DNA of 64,000 nucleotides from Rhodococcus xishaensis (GCF_004011825.1 NZ_RKLO01000006.1:248001-312000), one strand, 5' to 3'. Counted from the stretch's first letter, positions 1-10,485 are shown. Notes: generated from the sequence alone by a model not told the origin. Numbers and translations: made by a program.

Positions 1-370
1 CCGTTTCAACCAGGTTGACGGGATCTGCTTGTCCCACTTTGATATTGGCTTGCATGAGACGAACCGTGGGACCCGTGGCGTCGGCGGGATCGATGCCGCT
101 GGCGCCGGGGATGTAGAGGGGGGCGAGCACTGCCGCGCCGACCGCGCAGACGGTGAGACATGCCGCCTGGACGGCCCACTCCCTGGCCACTGCGGCGACA
201 ACGGCGCCGCCGAGAGCGATGACGAGCAGTGTCGGGGTCATCGCAGCCAGCAGGACAGGGATACGTCGGTCCACTGCGATCATCGACGCGACCAGCCCGG
301 CGGCGCCCAGCGCGCCGCAGGCTGCCGCGAAGACCCGGGCCATGTTGCGGGCGGTGCGGTGGTCGATCAT
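1..370 (-). CDS. Endonuclease/exonuclease/phosphatase family protein, N-terminal part (3' end outside window)
   Basis: The reverse strand reads open from an ATG at 370 to the window edge (about 123 codons). The first ~80 residues are hydrophobic and Ala/Val/Leu-rich and look like two or three membrane segments. They are followed by RLMQANIKVGQADPVNLVE, which matches the first strand of EEP-superfamily phosphoesterases (the Asn is a conserved metal-site residue). The catalytic His/Asp motifs lie beyond the window, so the substrate cannot be judged. The architecture (membrane anchor plus EEP domain) is common in actinobacteria. An in-frame stop follows an alternative ATG at 381, so 370 is the likely start. 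The gene is divergent from the ABC transporter operon to the right, with about 280 bp between them. Confidence 0.72.
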   Translation of the reverse strand, partial: MIDHRTARNMARVFAAACGALGAAGLVASMIAVDRRIPVLLAAMTPTLLVIALGGAVVAAVAREWAVQAACLTVCAVGAAVLAPLYIPGASGIDPADATGPTVRLMQANIKVGQADPVNLVET

Positions 371-647
371 CTTTCGATCATGCCCGCTTCCACGGTGCTC
401 GGCCGCTACGACCGGTTGCTTCTCGAGTGATAACCATAGGTGAGCTGGGCATAGTGGGAGGCTCGAGGTCCTCTTGGGCACCGGTGATTTGCAGGCAATT
501 GTCCGAATCGCCCAAAAATTGCTCGATGTTTAACTACGCTCCTGCGGCAAGTCGGAAGGGCACCAGGCGGCGCCAAGGGGGACGGCGTGTGGTTCGAGTA
601 GGGGTGCCCGGTTCCGGAAGTGCAGTGCCCACCGGGAAGGACATCAC

Positions 648-1868
648 GTGAAACTGAAGACCTTTGCTCCGTCCATCGCAGCCCTCGCAGCCGTCGGCCT
701 CGTGGCCTCGGCTTGCGCCAGCGACGACTCCGAGGCAACGCCCATGAACGCCGCGACCGGCGAGCCCATCAAGGTCGGCCAGATCCTCTCGATCGAGGCC
801 GGGGGCCTGTCGGTCGCGAGCCAGGCTGCCGGGATGACGGCGTCGATCGAGGCGTTCAATTCCCGCGGCGGCGTATCCGGACGCCCGCTCGAGTTGATCC
901 AGTGTGACTCGATGGGTGATCCGAACAAGGAAGTCGACTGTGCGAACAAGATGGTCAGCGAGGGCGTGACTGCGACGCTCGCAGACTTCACACCGGCCTC
1001 GCCGGATTCGGTGTCCGAGATCCTCGCGACGGCCGGAATCCCGCGAATCGGCATGAACCCCATGGCCATCGCGGACTTCACCGCGGCCAATGTGTTCACA
1101 CCGTTCGCGGGATCGCTGCTGACCCTCTACGCGAACATCGATGCGCTGGTGTCCGACGGCAAGACCAAGCTGACATTGATGCGTCCCGACTCGCCGGTCG
1201 CGGCGATGCTGAGCCAGATGCTGGCCCCGGCGGTCCAGGCCAAGGGCGCTGAGATCGTCAACGAGGTGGCGGTCGGTGCGGGAGCGACCGACTACACACA
1301 GTTCATTGCCGCGGCCGAACGCAACGACGCGCAGGGCGTGATCATGGCGCTCCCAGCCACCGAGGCCAACCAGATCGCCGATGCGTTCGAGCAGCTGAGC
1401 TCCGATCTCGGATTCGCATTGGCGGCAACCGGCTTCACCGAGGAAGACCTCCAGAACCTTGGATCCTTCGCGACGTCGGCGATCTACACGAGTCCGGTTC
1501 CCGCACCCTCGTCGAGCACCGACGACTTCCCTGGTCTGGAGCCGTTTCTCGACGACATGCGCGCCGCAGGTAGCGAGGATCTCGAACGGCAGAACCTGAA
1601 CGGCACGGAGATATTCTCGTGGCTTTCGGTCCGCGCATTCGGTGAGGTCGCCTCGACACTGGACACCATCGACTCGGCCACGGTCATGCAAGGGTTCGAG
1701 AACGCACAGGACATTGACATGCTCGGTCTTGTGCCGACCTGGACGCCGAATGATGTGGAGCCGCTCGGCATCTTCGAGAGGGTGTCCAACACGATGATGT
1801 ACAAGATGGCCTTCGACGGTGACGTCGTGGTCACCGACCCGAACATGTTCGACCTGCGTATCCAGTAG
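648..1868 (+). CDS. Branched-chain-amino-acid-type ABC transporter substrate-binding lipoprotein
   Basis: A 406-residue exported binding protein of the LivJ/LivK (type I periplasmic binding) family. The first 23 residues form a lipoprotein signal peptide ending in a lipobox (VASAC), with Cys23 as the predicted lipidation site. The mature part keeps the family pattern, including the GQILSIEAGG opening strand and the GRPLELIQCD segment. The GTG start is preceded by a good GGGAAGG ribosome site. It is followed within ~60 bp by the fused permease/ATPase gene, so it is the ligand receptor of that importer. The ligand is not evident: this family also serves amides, urea and aromatic acids. Confidence 0.88.
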   Translation: MKLKTFAPSIAALAAVGLVASACASDDSEATPMNAATGEPIKVGQILSIEAGGLSVASQAAGMTASIEAFNSRGGVSGRPLELIQCDSMGDPNKEVDCANKMVSEGVTATLADFTPASPDSVSEILATAGIPRIGMNPMAIADFTAANVFTPFAGSLLTLYANIDALVSDGKTKLTLMRPDSPVAAMLSQMLAPAVQAKGAEIVNEVAVGAGATDYTQFIAAAERNDAQGVIMALPATEANQIADAFEQLSSDLGFALAATGFTEEDLQNLGSFATSAIYTSPVPAPSSSTDDFPGLEPFLDDMRAAGSEDLERQNLNGTEIFSWLSVRAFGEVASTLDTIDSATVMQGFENAQDIDMLGLVPTWTPNDVEPLGIFERVSNTMMYKMAFDGDVVVTDPNMFDLRIQ

Positions 1869-1929
1869 CCCTGATGGTGCGGGTCCGGCCCAGCGAACCG
1901 GACCCGCACCGGTCTCCCCGGAGGTTCGC

Positions 1930-4671
1930 ATGACGGAACTGCTGCAGTTCGCCATCCTCGGGCTCGGCGCCGGCTCGGCCTATGCCCTGCTCGCGCACGG
2001 GGTGGTGCTGGTCTACCGCGGATCGGGCGTGGTCAACTTCGCGCAGGGCGCGATGGCGATGGTCGCGGCCTACGTGTGCCTGGAAACCTTTCAGCGTGAG
2101 CAGGGTTGGTCGTTCCTGACGTCGTTCGTGGTGGCCGTGCTGGTGGTCGCGGGAATCGGATTCCTGTTCCACCAGTTGGTGTTGCGCTGGCTGGCGACCG
2201 CGGCGCCGATCGTCCGGCTTGCCGCGACACTCGGGCTCCTGGTGATTCTCCAGGCCGGAGTCCAGCAGTTCTACGGATCGAAATCGACCCGGGTACGGTC
2301 CTTCCTGCCGAACGACGTCTATCACTGGGGCGACATCGTGGTGCAGCAGGACCGCCTGATCCTGCTCGGCATTGCGGTGGCAACGACGGTGGCGTTGTGG
2401 GCGGCGACCCGCTTCACCCGAGTGGGACTCGCGATCACAGCGGCTTCCGAGAACGAGCGTGCAACAGCCGCTCTCGGGTGGTCACCGCAGCGCCTGGCCG
2501 CATTGACCTGGACCGTCGGCGGTGGCCTCGCGGGCGCCGCCGGAATCCTCGTCGCACCGCTCACAGGACTCACGCCCACTGCGTTCGTCGTCATCGTCAC
2601 GGTCTCGAGCCTCGCGGCCGCGCTGCTCGGCGGATTCCGGTCTTTTCCGCTCACGCTCCTCGGCGGGCTTCTCCTCGGCGTGGGAGAGAGCGTTGTCGTT
2701 CTCTACCAGGACGACATCCGCGATCTGCTCGGTATGCAAACGCTCACCGGCATCAATCGTGCGGTCCCGTTCCTGGTGATCCTCGTCGTTCTTGTCGTGC
2801 GCGGGAAAGGCCTGCCACTGCGTAGCCACGTGACCGACCGGCTCCCGAGACTGGGGACGGGGCGGATCGTTTGGCCGGCAGCGATTGTCGCAGTCGTGGT
2901 GATCGGTGTCGTGGTGGGGTCCGGCGGCGATTGGTTGCGGTCGCTGACGGCGACGTTTGCCGCGGCAGTGTTCTTGCTGTCGATCGTGGTGCTGTCCGGG
3001 TTCGCGGGACAGTTGTCGTTGGCGCAGTACACCGTCGGCGGACTCGGTGCTCTGGTCGCAGCGCGACTGATCGGCCAGGCGGGATGGCCGCTCATTCCGG
3101 CAGCGTTGGTCGCCATCGTCGGGGTGATCCTGGTAGGTGTGCTGTTCGCGCTCCCGGCGTTGCGGACCCGAGGCGTCAATCTTGCCGTCGTCACACTCGG
3201 TCTCGGCTTCACGATCCAGGAGATGGTGTTCAACAACCCCACCTTCACCGGTGACAAGGTACAGGGTGCCGTGCGGATCGATTCGGTGAGCCTGCTCGGA
3301 TTCGACGTTTCGGCCGCCCACCACCCCGAGCGGTGGGCCCTGCTGTGTCTGTTCGTCCTCGTGGCGTGTGCCCTCATGGTCGCAAACCTGCGGCGCTCGC
3401 GAACCGGACGACGGCTGATCGCGGTGCGCACCAACGAGCGCGCCGCCGCGTCGCTGGGGATCAGCGTGTTCGCGGTCAAGATCTACGCCTTCGCGCTAGC
3501 CGCCGGTCTGGCTGCCGCTGCAGGAATCCTGTTGGGACTGCGCAACATTGCCGTCACGTATTTCGAGTTCAATGTCTTCGCGTCGATCAACGCCGTCGTG
3601 CAGGCCGTTTCCGGAGGCCTGGGGTACGTGCTCGGCGCCGTGATCGGCGGGCTGCTCGCTCCAGGTGCACTGCTGAGCCGCCTGTTCGAGGGCGGCGCGA
3701 CGTCCGGAGCGGTCTCGACGCTGATCGGCGGTGTCGTGCTGATCGTGATCCTGCTGACCAATCAGAACGGCATCGCCGACATGCTGTCCCGCGTGGGTGG
3801 GGCGGTCGAGCGTCGGTTCCGGCGGCACCGCCCACGGCATAGCTACGTGCACGACCTGCAGGAGGTAAGGGACTTCGACCTCGATCCGGTACCGCCGCGC
3901 GGCCTCGCGCTGCGTGATCTCACGGTGCGTTTCGGGGGTGTGACGGCCGTCGACGGGGTGAGCCTCGAGGTAGCCCCGGGGCAAGTGGTGGGGCTCATCG
4001 GCCCGAACGGTGCCGGCAAAACCACGGTGATCGACGCCGTCACCGGCTTCGTTGCTCCCGAAAGGGGGCAGGTGTTGCTCGGCGAAGTCGACGTGATCGA
4101 GTGGAGCGCCGCACGGCGTTCGAGGGCGGGGATGCGGCGGTCGTTCCAGTCGCTCGAACTCTTCGAGGACATCAAAGTTGCCGAGAACATCCACGCCGGC
4201 GCGGACGACGCTCCGTGGTGGACGTGGCTGACGGATCTGATCCGTCCTGGCCGACACCGGTTCTCGGCAACGGCGTCCGCCGCGGTCGTCGACTTCGAGC
4301 TCGAAGACGATCTCGACGCGATGCCGGGCGAACTCGCCTATGGGAGAAGAAGACTCGTCGGCATCGCTCGAGCGGTCGCGGCGGGGCCCTCGGTCGTCCT
4401 GCTCGATGAGCCTGCCGCCGGGCTGGACGAGGTGGAGAGTCGCGAGCTGGCGGACGGAATCCGTATGCTCGCGGACCGCCGTAGGGCGGCAGTGCTGTTG
4501 GTCGAGCACGACATGGATCTGGTGATGTCGACATGCGATCGGATCGTTGTCCTCGAAGGCGGGCGGGTGATCGCGGACGGTATTCCGGAGGAGGTTGCCG
4601 CTGACGAGAGGGTGCGGGTGGCGTATCTCGGAACACACGACGACAGCGAGATGACAGGAGTCACACCGTGA
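1930..4671 (+). CDS. Fused LivH-LivM-LivG: two permeases plus ATPase of a branched-chain-amino-acid-type ABC importer
   Basis: One 913-residue polypeptide carries what are normally three proteins. Residues 1-~300 are a LivH-like permease (NFAQGAMAM near the N-terminus). About 308-630 is a LivM-like permease (GFAGQLSLAQ motif). About 658-913 is a LivG ATPase with Walker A GPNGAGKT at 691-698, a signature-like AYGRRRLVGIARA and Walker B VVLLDEP. The signature departs from the usual LSGGQ/LSYGQ form. The ATG at 1930 was chosen because the membrane domain begins there; upstream codons in the frame are not domain-like. The stop overlaps the GTG of the LivF gene (GTGA), implying translational coupling. 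LivH-LivM fusions are known; fusion through LivG is less common. Confidence 0.88.
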   Translation: MTELLQFAILGLGAGSAYALLAHGVVLVYRGSGVVNFAQGAMAMVAAYVCLETFQREQGWSFLTSFVVAVLVVAGIGFLFHQLVLRWLATAAPIVRLAATLGLLVILQAGVQQFYGSKSTRVRSFLPNDVYHWGDIVVQQDRLILLGIAVATTVALWAATRFTRVGLAITAASENERATAALGWSPQRLAALTWTVGGGLAGAAGILVAPLTGLTPTAFVVIVTVSSLAAALLGGFRSFPLTLLGGLLLGVGESVVVLYQDDIRDLLGMQTLTGINRAVPFLVILVVLVVRGKGLPLRSHVTDRLPRLGTGRIVWPAAIVAVVVIGVVVGSGGDWLRSLTATFAAAVFLLSIVVLSGFAGQLSLAQYTVGGLGALVAARLIGQAGWPLIPAALVAIVGVILVGVLFALPALRTRGVNLAVVTLGLGFTIQEMVFNNPTFTGDKVQGAVRIDSVSLLGFDVSAAHHPERWALLCLFVLVACALMVANLRRSRTGRRLIAVRTNERAAASLGISVFAVKIYAFALAAGLAAAAGILLGLRNIAVTYFEFNVFASINAVVQAVSGGLGYVLGAVIGGLLAPGALLSRLFEGGATSGAVSTLIGGVVLIVILLTNQNGIADMLSRVGGAVERRFRRHRPRHSYVHDLQEVRDFDLDPVPPRGLALRDLTVRFGGVTAVDGVSLEVAPGQVVGLIGPNGAGKTTVIDAVTGFVAPERGQVLLGEVDVIEWSAARRSRAGMRRSFQSLELFEDIKVAENIHAGADDAPWWTWLTDLIRPGRHRFSATASAAVVDFELEDDLDAMPGELAYGRRRLVGIARAVAAGPSVVLLDEPAAGLDEVESRELADGIRMLADRRRAAVLLVEHDMDLVMSTCDRIVVLEGGRVIADGIPEEVAADERVRVAYLGTHDDSEMTGVTP

Positions 4672-5381
4672 CGACGACCGAGCAGCGGACGAACATCCTC
4701 GAATTCAAAGGTGTGAGTGCGGGATACGGTGGTGTCACGGTGTGCCGGGACGTGAACCTGACGGTTCGGCCCGGCGAGGTGGTAGCCCTTATCGGCGCCA
4801 ACGGAGCCGGTAAGACCACGACGATGCGCACGGCAGTGGGGGAGTTGACCCCGATCTCCGGTCAGGCGCGGGCGCTCGGGCAGACGCGGAGGGCTTCGCT
4901 ACCGCAGCTGGCGAAACGAGGTCTGAGCTATGTGACCGAGGAAAGATCGATGATCATGACGCTCACGGCGGCCGAGAACCTGCGTCTAGCAGGGGTTTCC
5001 GCTGACGCGGCATGCGTGATCTTCCCGGATCTGCGCCCGCTGTTACGTCGACAGGCGGGGCTGCTCTCCGGCGGCGAGCAACAGATGCTCACGCTCGCCC
5101 GTGCGCTGGCGCGCAAGCCGCGACTGCTGCTGGCGGACGAGCTGTCACTAGGACTGGCACCGCAGATCGTCAGCCGGCTGCTCGCGGTGGTCCGCTCCGC
5201 CGCTACCTCGGATGGTGTCGGAGTGCTGTTGGTGGAACAGCATGTTCGACAGGTGCTCGAGGTGGCCGACCGCGTCTACGTGATGCGGCGCGGTCGTGTC
5301 ATCCGGGAAGGTACGGCGACCGAGATCGCCGCAGACCTCGAATCCGTGCAGCGGGCGTACCTGATGGGAGATAGCGATTGA
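4668..5381 (+). CDS. LivF-type ATP-binding protein of the same ABC importer
   Basis: A 237-residue ATPase with Walker A GANGAGKTT near residues 43-51, signature LSGGEQQML and a Walker B-type LLLADELSLGL. It is the second nucleotide-binding subunit that pairs with the LivG domain of the preceding fusion protein. Its GTG start overlaps the upstream stop by four bases, so the two are made together. It ends 33 bp before the convergent phoU stop. No obvious terminator hairpin lies in that short gap. Confidence 0.9.
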   Translation: MTTTEQRTNILEFKGVSAGYGGVTVCRDVNLTVRPGEVVALIGANGAGKTTTMRTAVGELTPISGQARALGQTRRASLPQLAKRGLSYVTEERSMIMTLTAAENLRLAGVSADAACVIFPDLRPLLRRQAGLLSGGEQQMLTLARALARKPRLLLADELSLGLAPQIVSRLLAVVRSAATSDGVGVLLVEQHVRQVLEVADRVYVMRRGRVIREGTATEIAADLESVQRAYLMGDSD

Positions 5382-5414
5382 GAGCCCGCCGGGGCGCCGT
5401 CGTGGTTTCGTGGT

Positions 5415-6104
5415 CTACGGCTGGGTGTAGGGCGTGAGGTCGTCGGACTCGTTCTGCGGCTCCTCGGGCATCTTGCCGGTCACGAGGAAGATGACCCGGC
5501 GAGCGACTTCGACGGTGTGGTCGGCGAAACGCTCGTAGAACCGGCCCAACAAGGTCACGTCGACGGCGGCGGCGACGCCGTGCTTCCATTCCCGGTCCAT
5601 GAGGACTCGGAACAGGTGGCGGTGCAGATCATCCATCGCGTCGTCTTCTTCACGAAGCTTGGCGGCGCGCTCGGGATCACGGGTCTCGAGGACTTCCTTT
5701 GCGCTGGCACCGAGGGCAACGGCGATGCGACCCATTTCGGCGAAGTAGCCGTTGACCTCCTCGGGGAGGACATAGTTGGGGTGGCGACGGCGCGTGATCT
5801 TGGCGACGTGCAGTGCGAGCGCACCCATGCGGTCGATGTCGGAGACGATCTGGAGACCGCTGACTACCGACCGCAGGTCGCCGGCAACCGGAGCCTGCAG
5901 CGCGAGCAAGGCAAAGGCTCGCTCCTCAGCGACGACGTTGAGCTCGGTGATCTTCTCGTGCTCACCGATGACCTGTTCGGCGAGCCCGAGGTCGGCCTGC
6001 AGGAGCGACTCAGTGGCCTTCTCCATGGCCGCCCCGGCCAAGCCGGCCATCTCGCCGAGGAGATCCGCCAGCTCGGTCATCTGTTCGTTGTAGGCGACGC
6101 GCAT
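5415..6104 (-). CDS. phoU: Phosphate transport/signalling accessory protein PhoU
   Basis: A 229-residue, all-helical protein made of two tandem PhoU repeats, with the family's acidic metal-binding helices (for example [13 protein letters not shown] near the C-terminus). PhoU links the Pst phosphate importer to the PhoR/SenX3 sensor kinase and damps phosphate uptake and Pho-regulon expression. The ATG at 6104 (MRVAYNEQM) matches the usual actinobacterial N-terminus; a longer in-frame ORF upstream adds unrelated residues. No pst genes or two-component genes are adjacent, so this is a free-standing copy. Confidence 0.92.
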   Translation of the reverse strand: MRVAYNEQMTELADLLGEMAGLAGAAMEKATESLLQADLGLAEQVIGEHEKITELNVVAEERAFALLALQAPVAGDLRSVVSGLQIVSDIDRMGALALHVAKITRRRHPNYVLPEEVNGYFAEMGRIAVALGASAKEVLETRDPERAAKLREEDDAMDDLHRHLFRVLMDREWKHGVAAAVDVTLLGRFYERFADHTVEVARRVIFLVTGKMPEEPQNESDDLTPYTQP

Positions 6105-6178
6105 GGGATCACACTTTACGGTGCGGTGGAAACCATGTCGCCACATTCGGGTGAACGTCGAATGAATGCCCAGCGGGC

Positions 6179-8176
6179 TCAGGGCTGCCCGCAAGGGTTG
6201 TCGGTCGCGTTGGTAACCGACAGATCGGCAGGCAATTCGATCTGCTCGACGGCGGCAACGCGAGCCGGCCCCGCATCGACGGTCGTACCGGCTACCGCTG
6301 GAGCTGTCACTGTGCGGCGGAAGTCGGTGCCGAGGACCACCTCGACGATGTTGCTCAGGCGGGACGCCTGCTCGAGTATCGCGCCAGGAATCGATGATGC
6401 CACGGTCGCCGCTTCTGCCTCGTGTCCCGGCGGAAACCGGACCAACGTTTCGGTACTGTTCTCGTCGTAGTTCCCAACGCTGTAGATCTGATAGCCGTAT
6501 GCAGCGAGCCCGTCGGCGGTTGTGCTGGCCAGACCGGACTCACCCGTGCCGTTCGAAACTTGGAGGCTCAACTCTTCCGGGCTGACCGCGACCAGGCTCT
6601 GCTCGGGGATCGGGGCGGGCTCGACCGGCGGGTTCTCCTCGTCGCCGCGCTTCTCACCAGGCAGTGGCTCGTCATCGATGATGGCCTGGAAGATGTCCTC
6701 GATGGCGTCGAGGCGGGGTATCTCATTGCCCCGATCGTTGGTGCCGTCTGTGGGGACGGTGATGAATGTGACCGCGCCGGCGTCGACGTTGCGAAGCGAT
6801 TGGCCGAGGGTGAGCAGCGACTTGGTGTCGATGTTCTCGACGAAGGTTGACTCCGAGAACGCGTTGATGAAGCCGTTGAGCTTGCCCGGATCGAAGAGCA
6901 CCTTGCTTGACATCGCCTCGCGCAACAGCGCCGAGAGGAAATACTGCTGTCGCTTGATCCGTCCGTAGTCGCTGCTGCCTTCGTACACGATGTGACGGGC
7001 ACGTACGTAGTCGAGCGCCTGCTTGCCGTCGAGGGTCTGGGTGCCTGCATTCGGGAGGATCACGCCGAGTTCGCCGTCGATCATCGGCTGCGGTGCGCAC
7101 ACCTCGACACCGCCGACCTCGTTGACCATGCTCTCGAACCCGGCGAAGTCCATGCCGACGAAGTGACTGATCTTCACCCCTGACATCTTCTGGATGACCT
7201 TGACCAGGCACTTCGGTCCGCCCAATGCATAGGTGGCATTGAGCTTCTCGCCGTTCGCGGCCGGGTACGTCTCGTCGGTGTAGGTGCCTGTGTCGTTGTC
7301 CCAGCCGTCGCACTGCGGCCGCGAGACGTCGAGGTCGCGAGGGAAGGAGACCGCCACGACGCGGCTTCGGTCGGCAGGGACGGTTATGAGCATGACGGTG
7401 TCGGATCGGGCGCCCTCGGCGTCCTCTACCGTGCCGGCCCCGACCTCGCCGGAAGCGCCGGCGCGGGTATCGGTGCCGACGATCAGGTAGGTCTCATCGC
7501 CCGTCTGCCCACCCGGATCGATGATGTCGGTGGAATCGGTGTCGAGCGCGGATACTTGCGAGAACCGGCCCTCAGTCGAGCGTAGGTACCCCCACACGCC
7601 GCCGGTCGTAAGTAGCGCCATCACCGCCACGAAGGCGATCGCGGACCGTCCGGCGTGCAACAGCTTGCGCCGTTTCCGGGCTCTGCTCGCTGCGAGTCGA
7701 GTTCGGTTGGGTGCGCCGATCGTCTGCGGCGCTGCGGGGCCGGCATCCTCTTCCACCCAGGATGGGGCGGCTGGCTCCGGTTCGGGCTCGGCGAACCACT
7801 CTCGCTCTGCGTTCCGGTCGTATTCTGTGCGCGGGTCGAACGCGGGGGGAACGTCGGTAACCGCTGGAATGATCTCGGTGGATGGGCCGGGGCCGGGGTC
7901 GGGTTCGGGTGCGTGCGCAGCGGGATGGGCGGGCTCCTGGACGGGTGCTGGGCCGCCGCGGTGCGCGCCGTTGAAGGAGGGTGGTACCGGTCGGCCCATC
8001 TTCTCCATCAGTTCGGCAACGGAGAGCCGCTCTGTTGGTTCAGTTGGGTCACTGTCGAGAGCCCGACGGTTGCGTCGACCGGCCTGTTGGTCGCGGTAGT
8101 TGTGGTCGGCGAGGGGACGTTCCCAGGGGGCGCGGCCTTCTGGCGCGGTGTGACCGGGATAGCGCTCGTCACCCAC
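6179..8176 (-). CDS. LytR-CpsA-Psr (LCP) family cell-wall ligase with LytR_C domain
   Basis: A 665-residue protein. Residues 1-170 are a long Pro/Glu/Arg-rich cytoplasmic region; one membrane helix lies at about 176-197. The LCP domain runs about 228-390 and contains the DxR-type [10 protein letters not shown], the SFPRDLDV strand and the Arg-rich [10 protein letters not shown] segment. A LytR_C domain follows at about 530-625. LCP enzymes attach lipid-linked glycans (in mycolata, arabinogalactan) to peptidoglycan outside the membrane. The start is GTG. A divergent spacing of ~160 bp separates it from the next upstream gene on the same strand, so it is probably monocistronic. Confidence 0.9.
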   Translation of the reverse strand: MGDERYPGHTAPEGRAPWERPLADHNYRDQQAGRRNRRALDSDPTEPTERLSVAELMEKMGRPVPPSFNGAHRGGPAPVQEPAHPAAHAPEPDPGPGPSTEIIPAVTDVPPAFDPRTEYDRNAEREWFAEPEPEPAAPSWVEEDAGPAAPQTIGAPNRTRLAASRARKRRKLLHAGRSAIAFVAVMALLTTGGVWGYLRSTEGRFSQVSALDTDSTDIIDPGGQTGDETYLIVGTDTRAGASGEVGAGTVEDAEGARSDTVMLITVPADRSRVVAVSFPRDLDVSRPQCDGWDNDTGTYTDETYPAANGEKLNATYALGGPKCLVKVIQKMSGVKISHFVGMDFAGFESMVNEVGGVEVCAPQPMIDGELGVILPNAGTQTLDGKQALDYVRARHIVYEGSSDYGRIKRQQYFLSALLREAMSSKVLFDPGKLNGFINAFSESTFVENIDTKSLLTLGQSLRNVDAGAVTFITVPTDGTNDRGNEIPRLDAIEDIFQAIIDDEPLPGEKRGDEENPPVEPAPIPEQSLVAVSPEELSLQVSNGTGESGLASTTADGLAAYGYQIYSVGNYDENSTETLVRFPPGHEAEAATVASSIPGAILEQASRLSNIVEVVLGTDFRRTVTAPAVAGTTVDAGPARVAAVEQIELPADLSVTNATDNPCGQP

Positions 8177-8336
8177 CTATTCGCCCTGACCTCTCCGATT
8201 CCAAATTGATATCGCTGCTCGACGCTGCCGCAATGATACTGGTGTAACAAATCGCGAGCATCCACGCTCGACACGGCCAAACCGGCGGTGCGATCGGTTG
8301 GTCGTGCGTTTGTCGGGGGTGTCGCTGGTGGGGACG

Positions 8337-9278
8337 TCAGCGTTCGCTGTCCCAGCGACGTGGATCACATTCGAGGGCGGCGCGGTCCCAGGGTGCGTTG
8401 TCGGCTGCGGCCTCGTAGGTGGTCTGCAAGAACCGTTGCAGAGTTGCATCCGGGTCGGCGGAGGTGCGGACCGACTCGTATGGCAATAGGAACTGCCCGA
8501 AGTCGGCGCTGTAGAAAGCCTGCTCGGGAAGGACCGGATGGTCGGCGAAGCCCTCCGGCTCTGGGTAGGCGTAGGCGTAGAACGCGCCCTCCCCGCCGCC
8601 CCCCGGCCAAAATCCGCAGCTCGACAACTCGTGTGAGTAGCCCTCGACCATCACCCAGGTGCCGACGTTGGGGGCGCCGCCGGGATGCTGAGGGGCAGGC
8701 CGCCCCGAGAACCTCGTGCAGGCGAGGTCGAACCCGCCCCAGAAGAAGTGCACCGGGCTGACCTTGCCGGCGAAGTTCGAGCGGAACTCGTGAATGACCC
8801 GGTCGGCCTGGATGAGTTGTTTCCAGAACAGGTTCGCGGCGGCGGGATCGTATGACGCATGGACAGTGTCCTCGGCGAACGGGATCGCCGGATCGACCTC
8901 ATTTGGTGTCGCCTGGATACGGGTCTCGATGCCCAGTTCTTGAAGTGCCTGCATGACTCGGTGGAAGAAGTCGGAGACCGGCATCGGTTCGAGTGGGAAC
9001 TCGCGGTGTGCGCCGTTGCTGTCGCGGATCGTGAGTTGATGTCCGGACAGGTCGAACTCGATGTCGAAGACGCGGTTGCCGTGTGGGATCGCCGACGTCG
9101 TCAGTCCCCGCGGGCTCACGTACAACGGCACCTGCCACCAGTGGTTTACCAGTGGGGTGTGAGCGAGGCGGACCTTCCCCACGATCTGCGTCCACATGTG
9201 CAGGGTGTCGCGGGTGGGTTCCCAATCCGCGACTCGCAGTGTGGGCCAGGCGCCGGAATCGGCGGATGCAGTGGTCAC
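8337..9278 (-). CDS. DUF5996 family protein
   Basis: A 313-residue soluble protein, recognised as DUF5996 by WPTLRVADWEPTRDTLHMWTQ at the N-terminus, VNHWWQVPLYV, and the HFFWGGFDLACTRFSGR block. No catalytic function is established for the family. The conserved Trp/His-rich core looks enzyme- or ligand-binding-like, but that is only an impression. It starts with ATG at 9278, just upstream of dusB on the same strand, about 65 bp from the dusB stop. Confidence 0.8.
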   Translation of the reverse strand: MTTASADSGAWPTLRVADWEPTRDTLHMWTQIVGKVRLAHTPLVNHWWQVPLYVSPRGLTTSAIPHGNRVFDIEFDLSGHQLTIRDSNGAHREFPLEPMPVSDFFHRVMQALQELGIETRIQATPNEVDPAIPFAEDTVHASYDPAAANLFWKQLIQADRVIHEFRSNFAGKVSPVHFFWGGFDLACTRFSGRPAPQHPGGAPNVGTWVMVEGYSHELSSCGFWPGGGGEGAFYAYAYPEPEGFADHPVLPEQAFYSADFGQFLLPYESVRTSADPDATLQRFLQTTYEAAADNAPWDRAALECDPRRWDSER

Positions 9279-9342
9279 GGTGTCTCCCTCCGGAAAACCC
9301 CTTCGAGGAACTGCGGCGCCCCAATTCTAGGTTGCGCAGGTG

Positions 9343-10485
9343 TCATCCGCCGGAGTGCATGATGTCGGCACCGGCCGGTACGAGGGTGTCCTCGGGGTCG
9401 TCGAGCCAACCGTCGGGAAGGGCGACTGCGGCGGGCGAGCCTTGTCGGCCGCGCGGGCCCTCCGCGTCCGCCGGGAACGGGACCGTCGGGTCGAGTCGGC
9501 CGAGTAGATCCTCGAGTTCGACCAGCGACGACACTCGGGCCAGACTGTTGCGCAGGTCCGAACCGGCTGGGAACCCGCGCAGGTACCACGCCATGTGCTT
9601 GCGCATCTCGCGCATACCGCGGTCCTCGCCGTGGTGGTCGGCCAGCAGCCGGCCGTGTCGGCGCATGATCGCGGTGACCTCACCGAGATTCGGTGGAGTA
9701 GGCATCTGCCTGTCGTTGAGCACGGCGCTGAGCTCGGCGAACAACCACGGCCGACCCAGGCAGCCGCGTCCGACGACGACGCCGTCGCAGCCAGTCTCGC
9801 TCATCATCTTGACGGCGTCCTCGGCGGAGAAGATGTCGCCGTTGCCAAGGACCGGTATGTCGGTGACGTGTTCCTTCAGGCGGGCGATCTCGCCCCAGTC
9901 CGCCGTGCCCGAGTAGCGCTGCGCGGCGGTGCGGCCGTGCAGCGCCACAGCAGCGGCACCCTCAGCGGCGGCGATGCGTCCGGCATCGAGGTGGGTATGG
10001 TGCTCGGCGTCGATGCCGATGCGCATCTTCACCGTGACCGGGATGTCGGTGCCTTCGGTCGCGCGGACCGCCGCCGCGACGATCTCACCGAAGAGGCGGC
10101 GCTTGTACGGTAGGGCCGACCCCCCGCCCTTGCGTGTGACCTTGGGGACCGGGCAGCCGAAGTTCATGTCGATGTGGTCGGCAAGGTCCTCGTCGACGAT
10201 CATCTTCGCCGCGGCGTACGTGATCTCGGGATCGACGGTGTACAGCTGCAGCGAGCGCGGCGTCTCCGTCGGCCCGAAGGTCGTCATGTGCATGGTCACC
10301 GGGTGCCGCTCGACGAGCGCGCGGGCCGTCACCATCTCGCACACGTACAAGCCTGCGGTGCTGCCGGCGCGTTCGAGCTCCAGTTCGCGGCAGAGCGTGC
10401 GGAACGCGACGTTCGTGATGCCCGCCATAGGGGCCAGCACGGCTGGACTGCTCAGGTCGAGCGAGCCGATGCGAAGGGGTGACAT
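9343..10485 (-). CDS. dusB: tRNA-dihydrouridine synthase
   Basis: A 380-residue FMN enzyme that reduces uridine in the tRNA D-loop to dihydrouridine. It shows the FMN-binding APMAGITNVAFR at residues 18-29 and the catalytic Cys111 in MNFGCPVPKVTRKGGG. The later GNGDIFSAEDA / GVVVGRGCLGRPW phosphate-binding motifs are also present. The ATG at 10485 (MSPLRIGSL) is preferred over an in-frame start at 10551, because the extra residues fall inside a 31-bp palindrome. The length is normal for actinobacterial DusB. Confidence 0.93.
   Translation of the reverse strand: MSPLRIGSLDLSSPAVLAPMAGITNVAFRTLCRELELERAGSTAGLYVCEMVTARALVERHPVTMHMTTFGPTETPRSLQLYTVDPEITYAAAKMIVDEDLADHIDMNFGCPVPKVTRKGGGSALPYKRRLFGEIVAAAVRATEGTDIPVTVKMRIGIDAEHHTHLDAGRIAAAEGAAAVALHGRTAAQRYSGTADWGEIARLKEHVTDIPVLGNGDIFSAEDAVKMMSETGCDGVVVGRGCLGRPWLFAELSAVLNDRQMPTPPNLGEVTAIMRRHGRLLADHHGEDRGMREMRKHMAWYLRGFPAGSDLRNSLARVSSLVELEDLLGRLDPTVPFPADAEGPRGRQGSPAAVALPDGWLDDPEDTLVPAGADIMHSGG

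Noticed and set aside
534-1955. 473-codon open frame antisense to the substrate-binding protein gene
   Set aside because: It is a high-GC shadow frame: its composition is Arg/Gly/His-rich without domains, and the sense gene has a lipobox and family motifs.
2482-3324. 280-codon antisense frame within the fused permease gene
   Set aside because: No motif or ribosome site; the sense strand encodes a continuous transporter.
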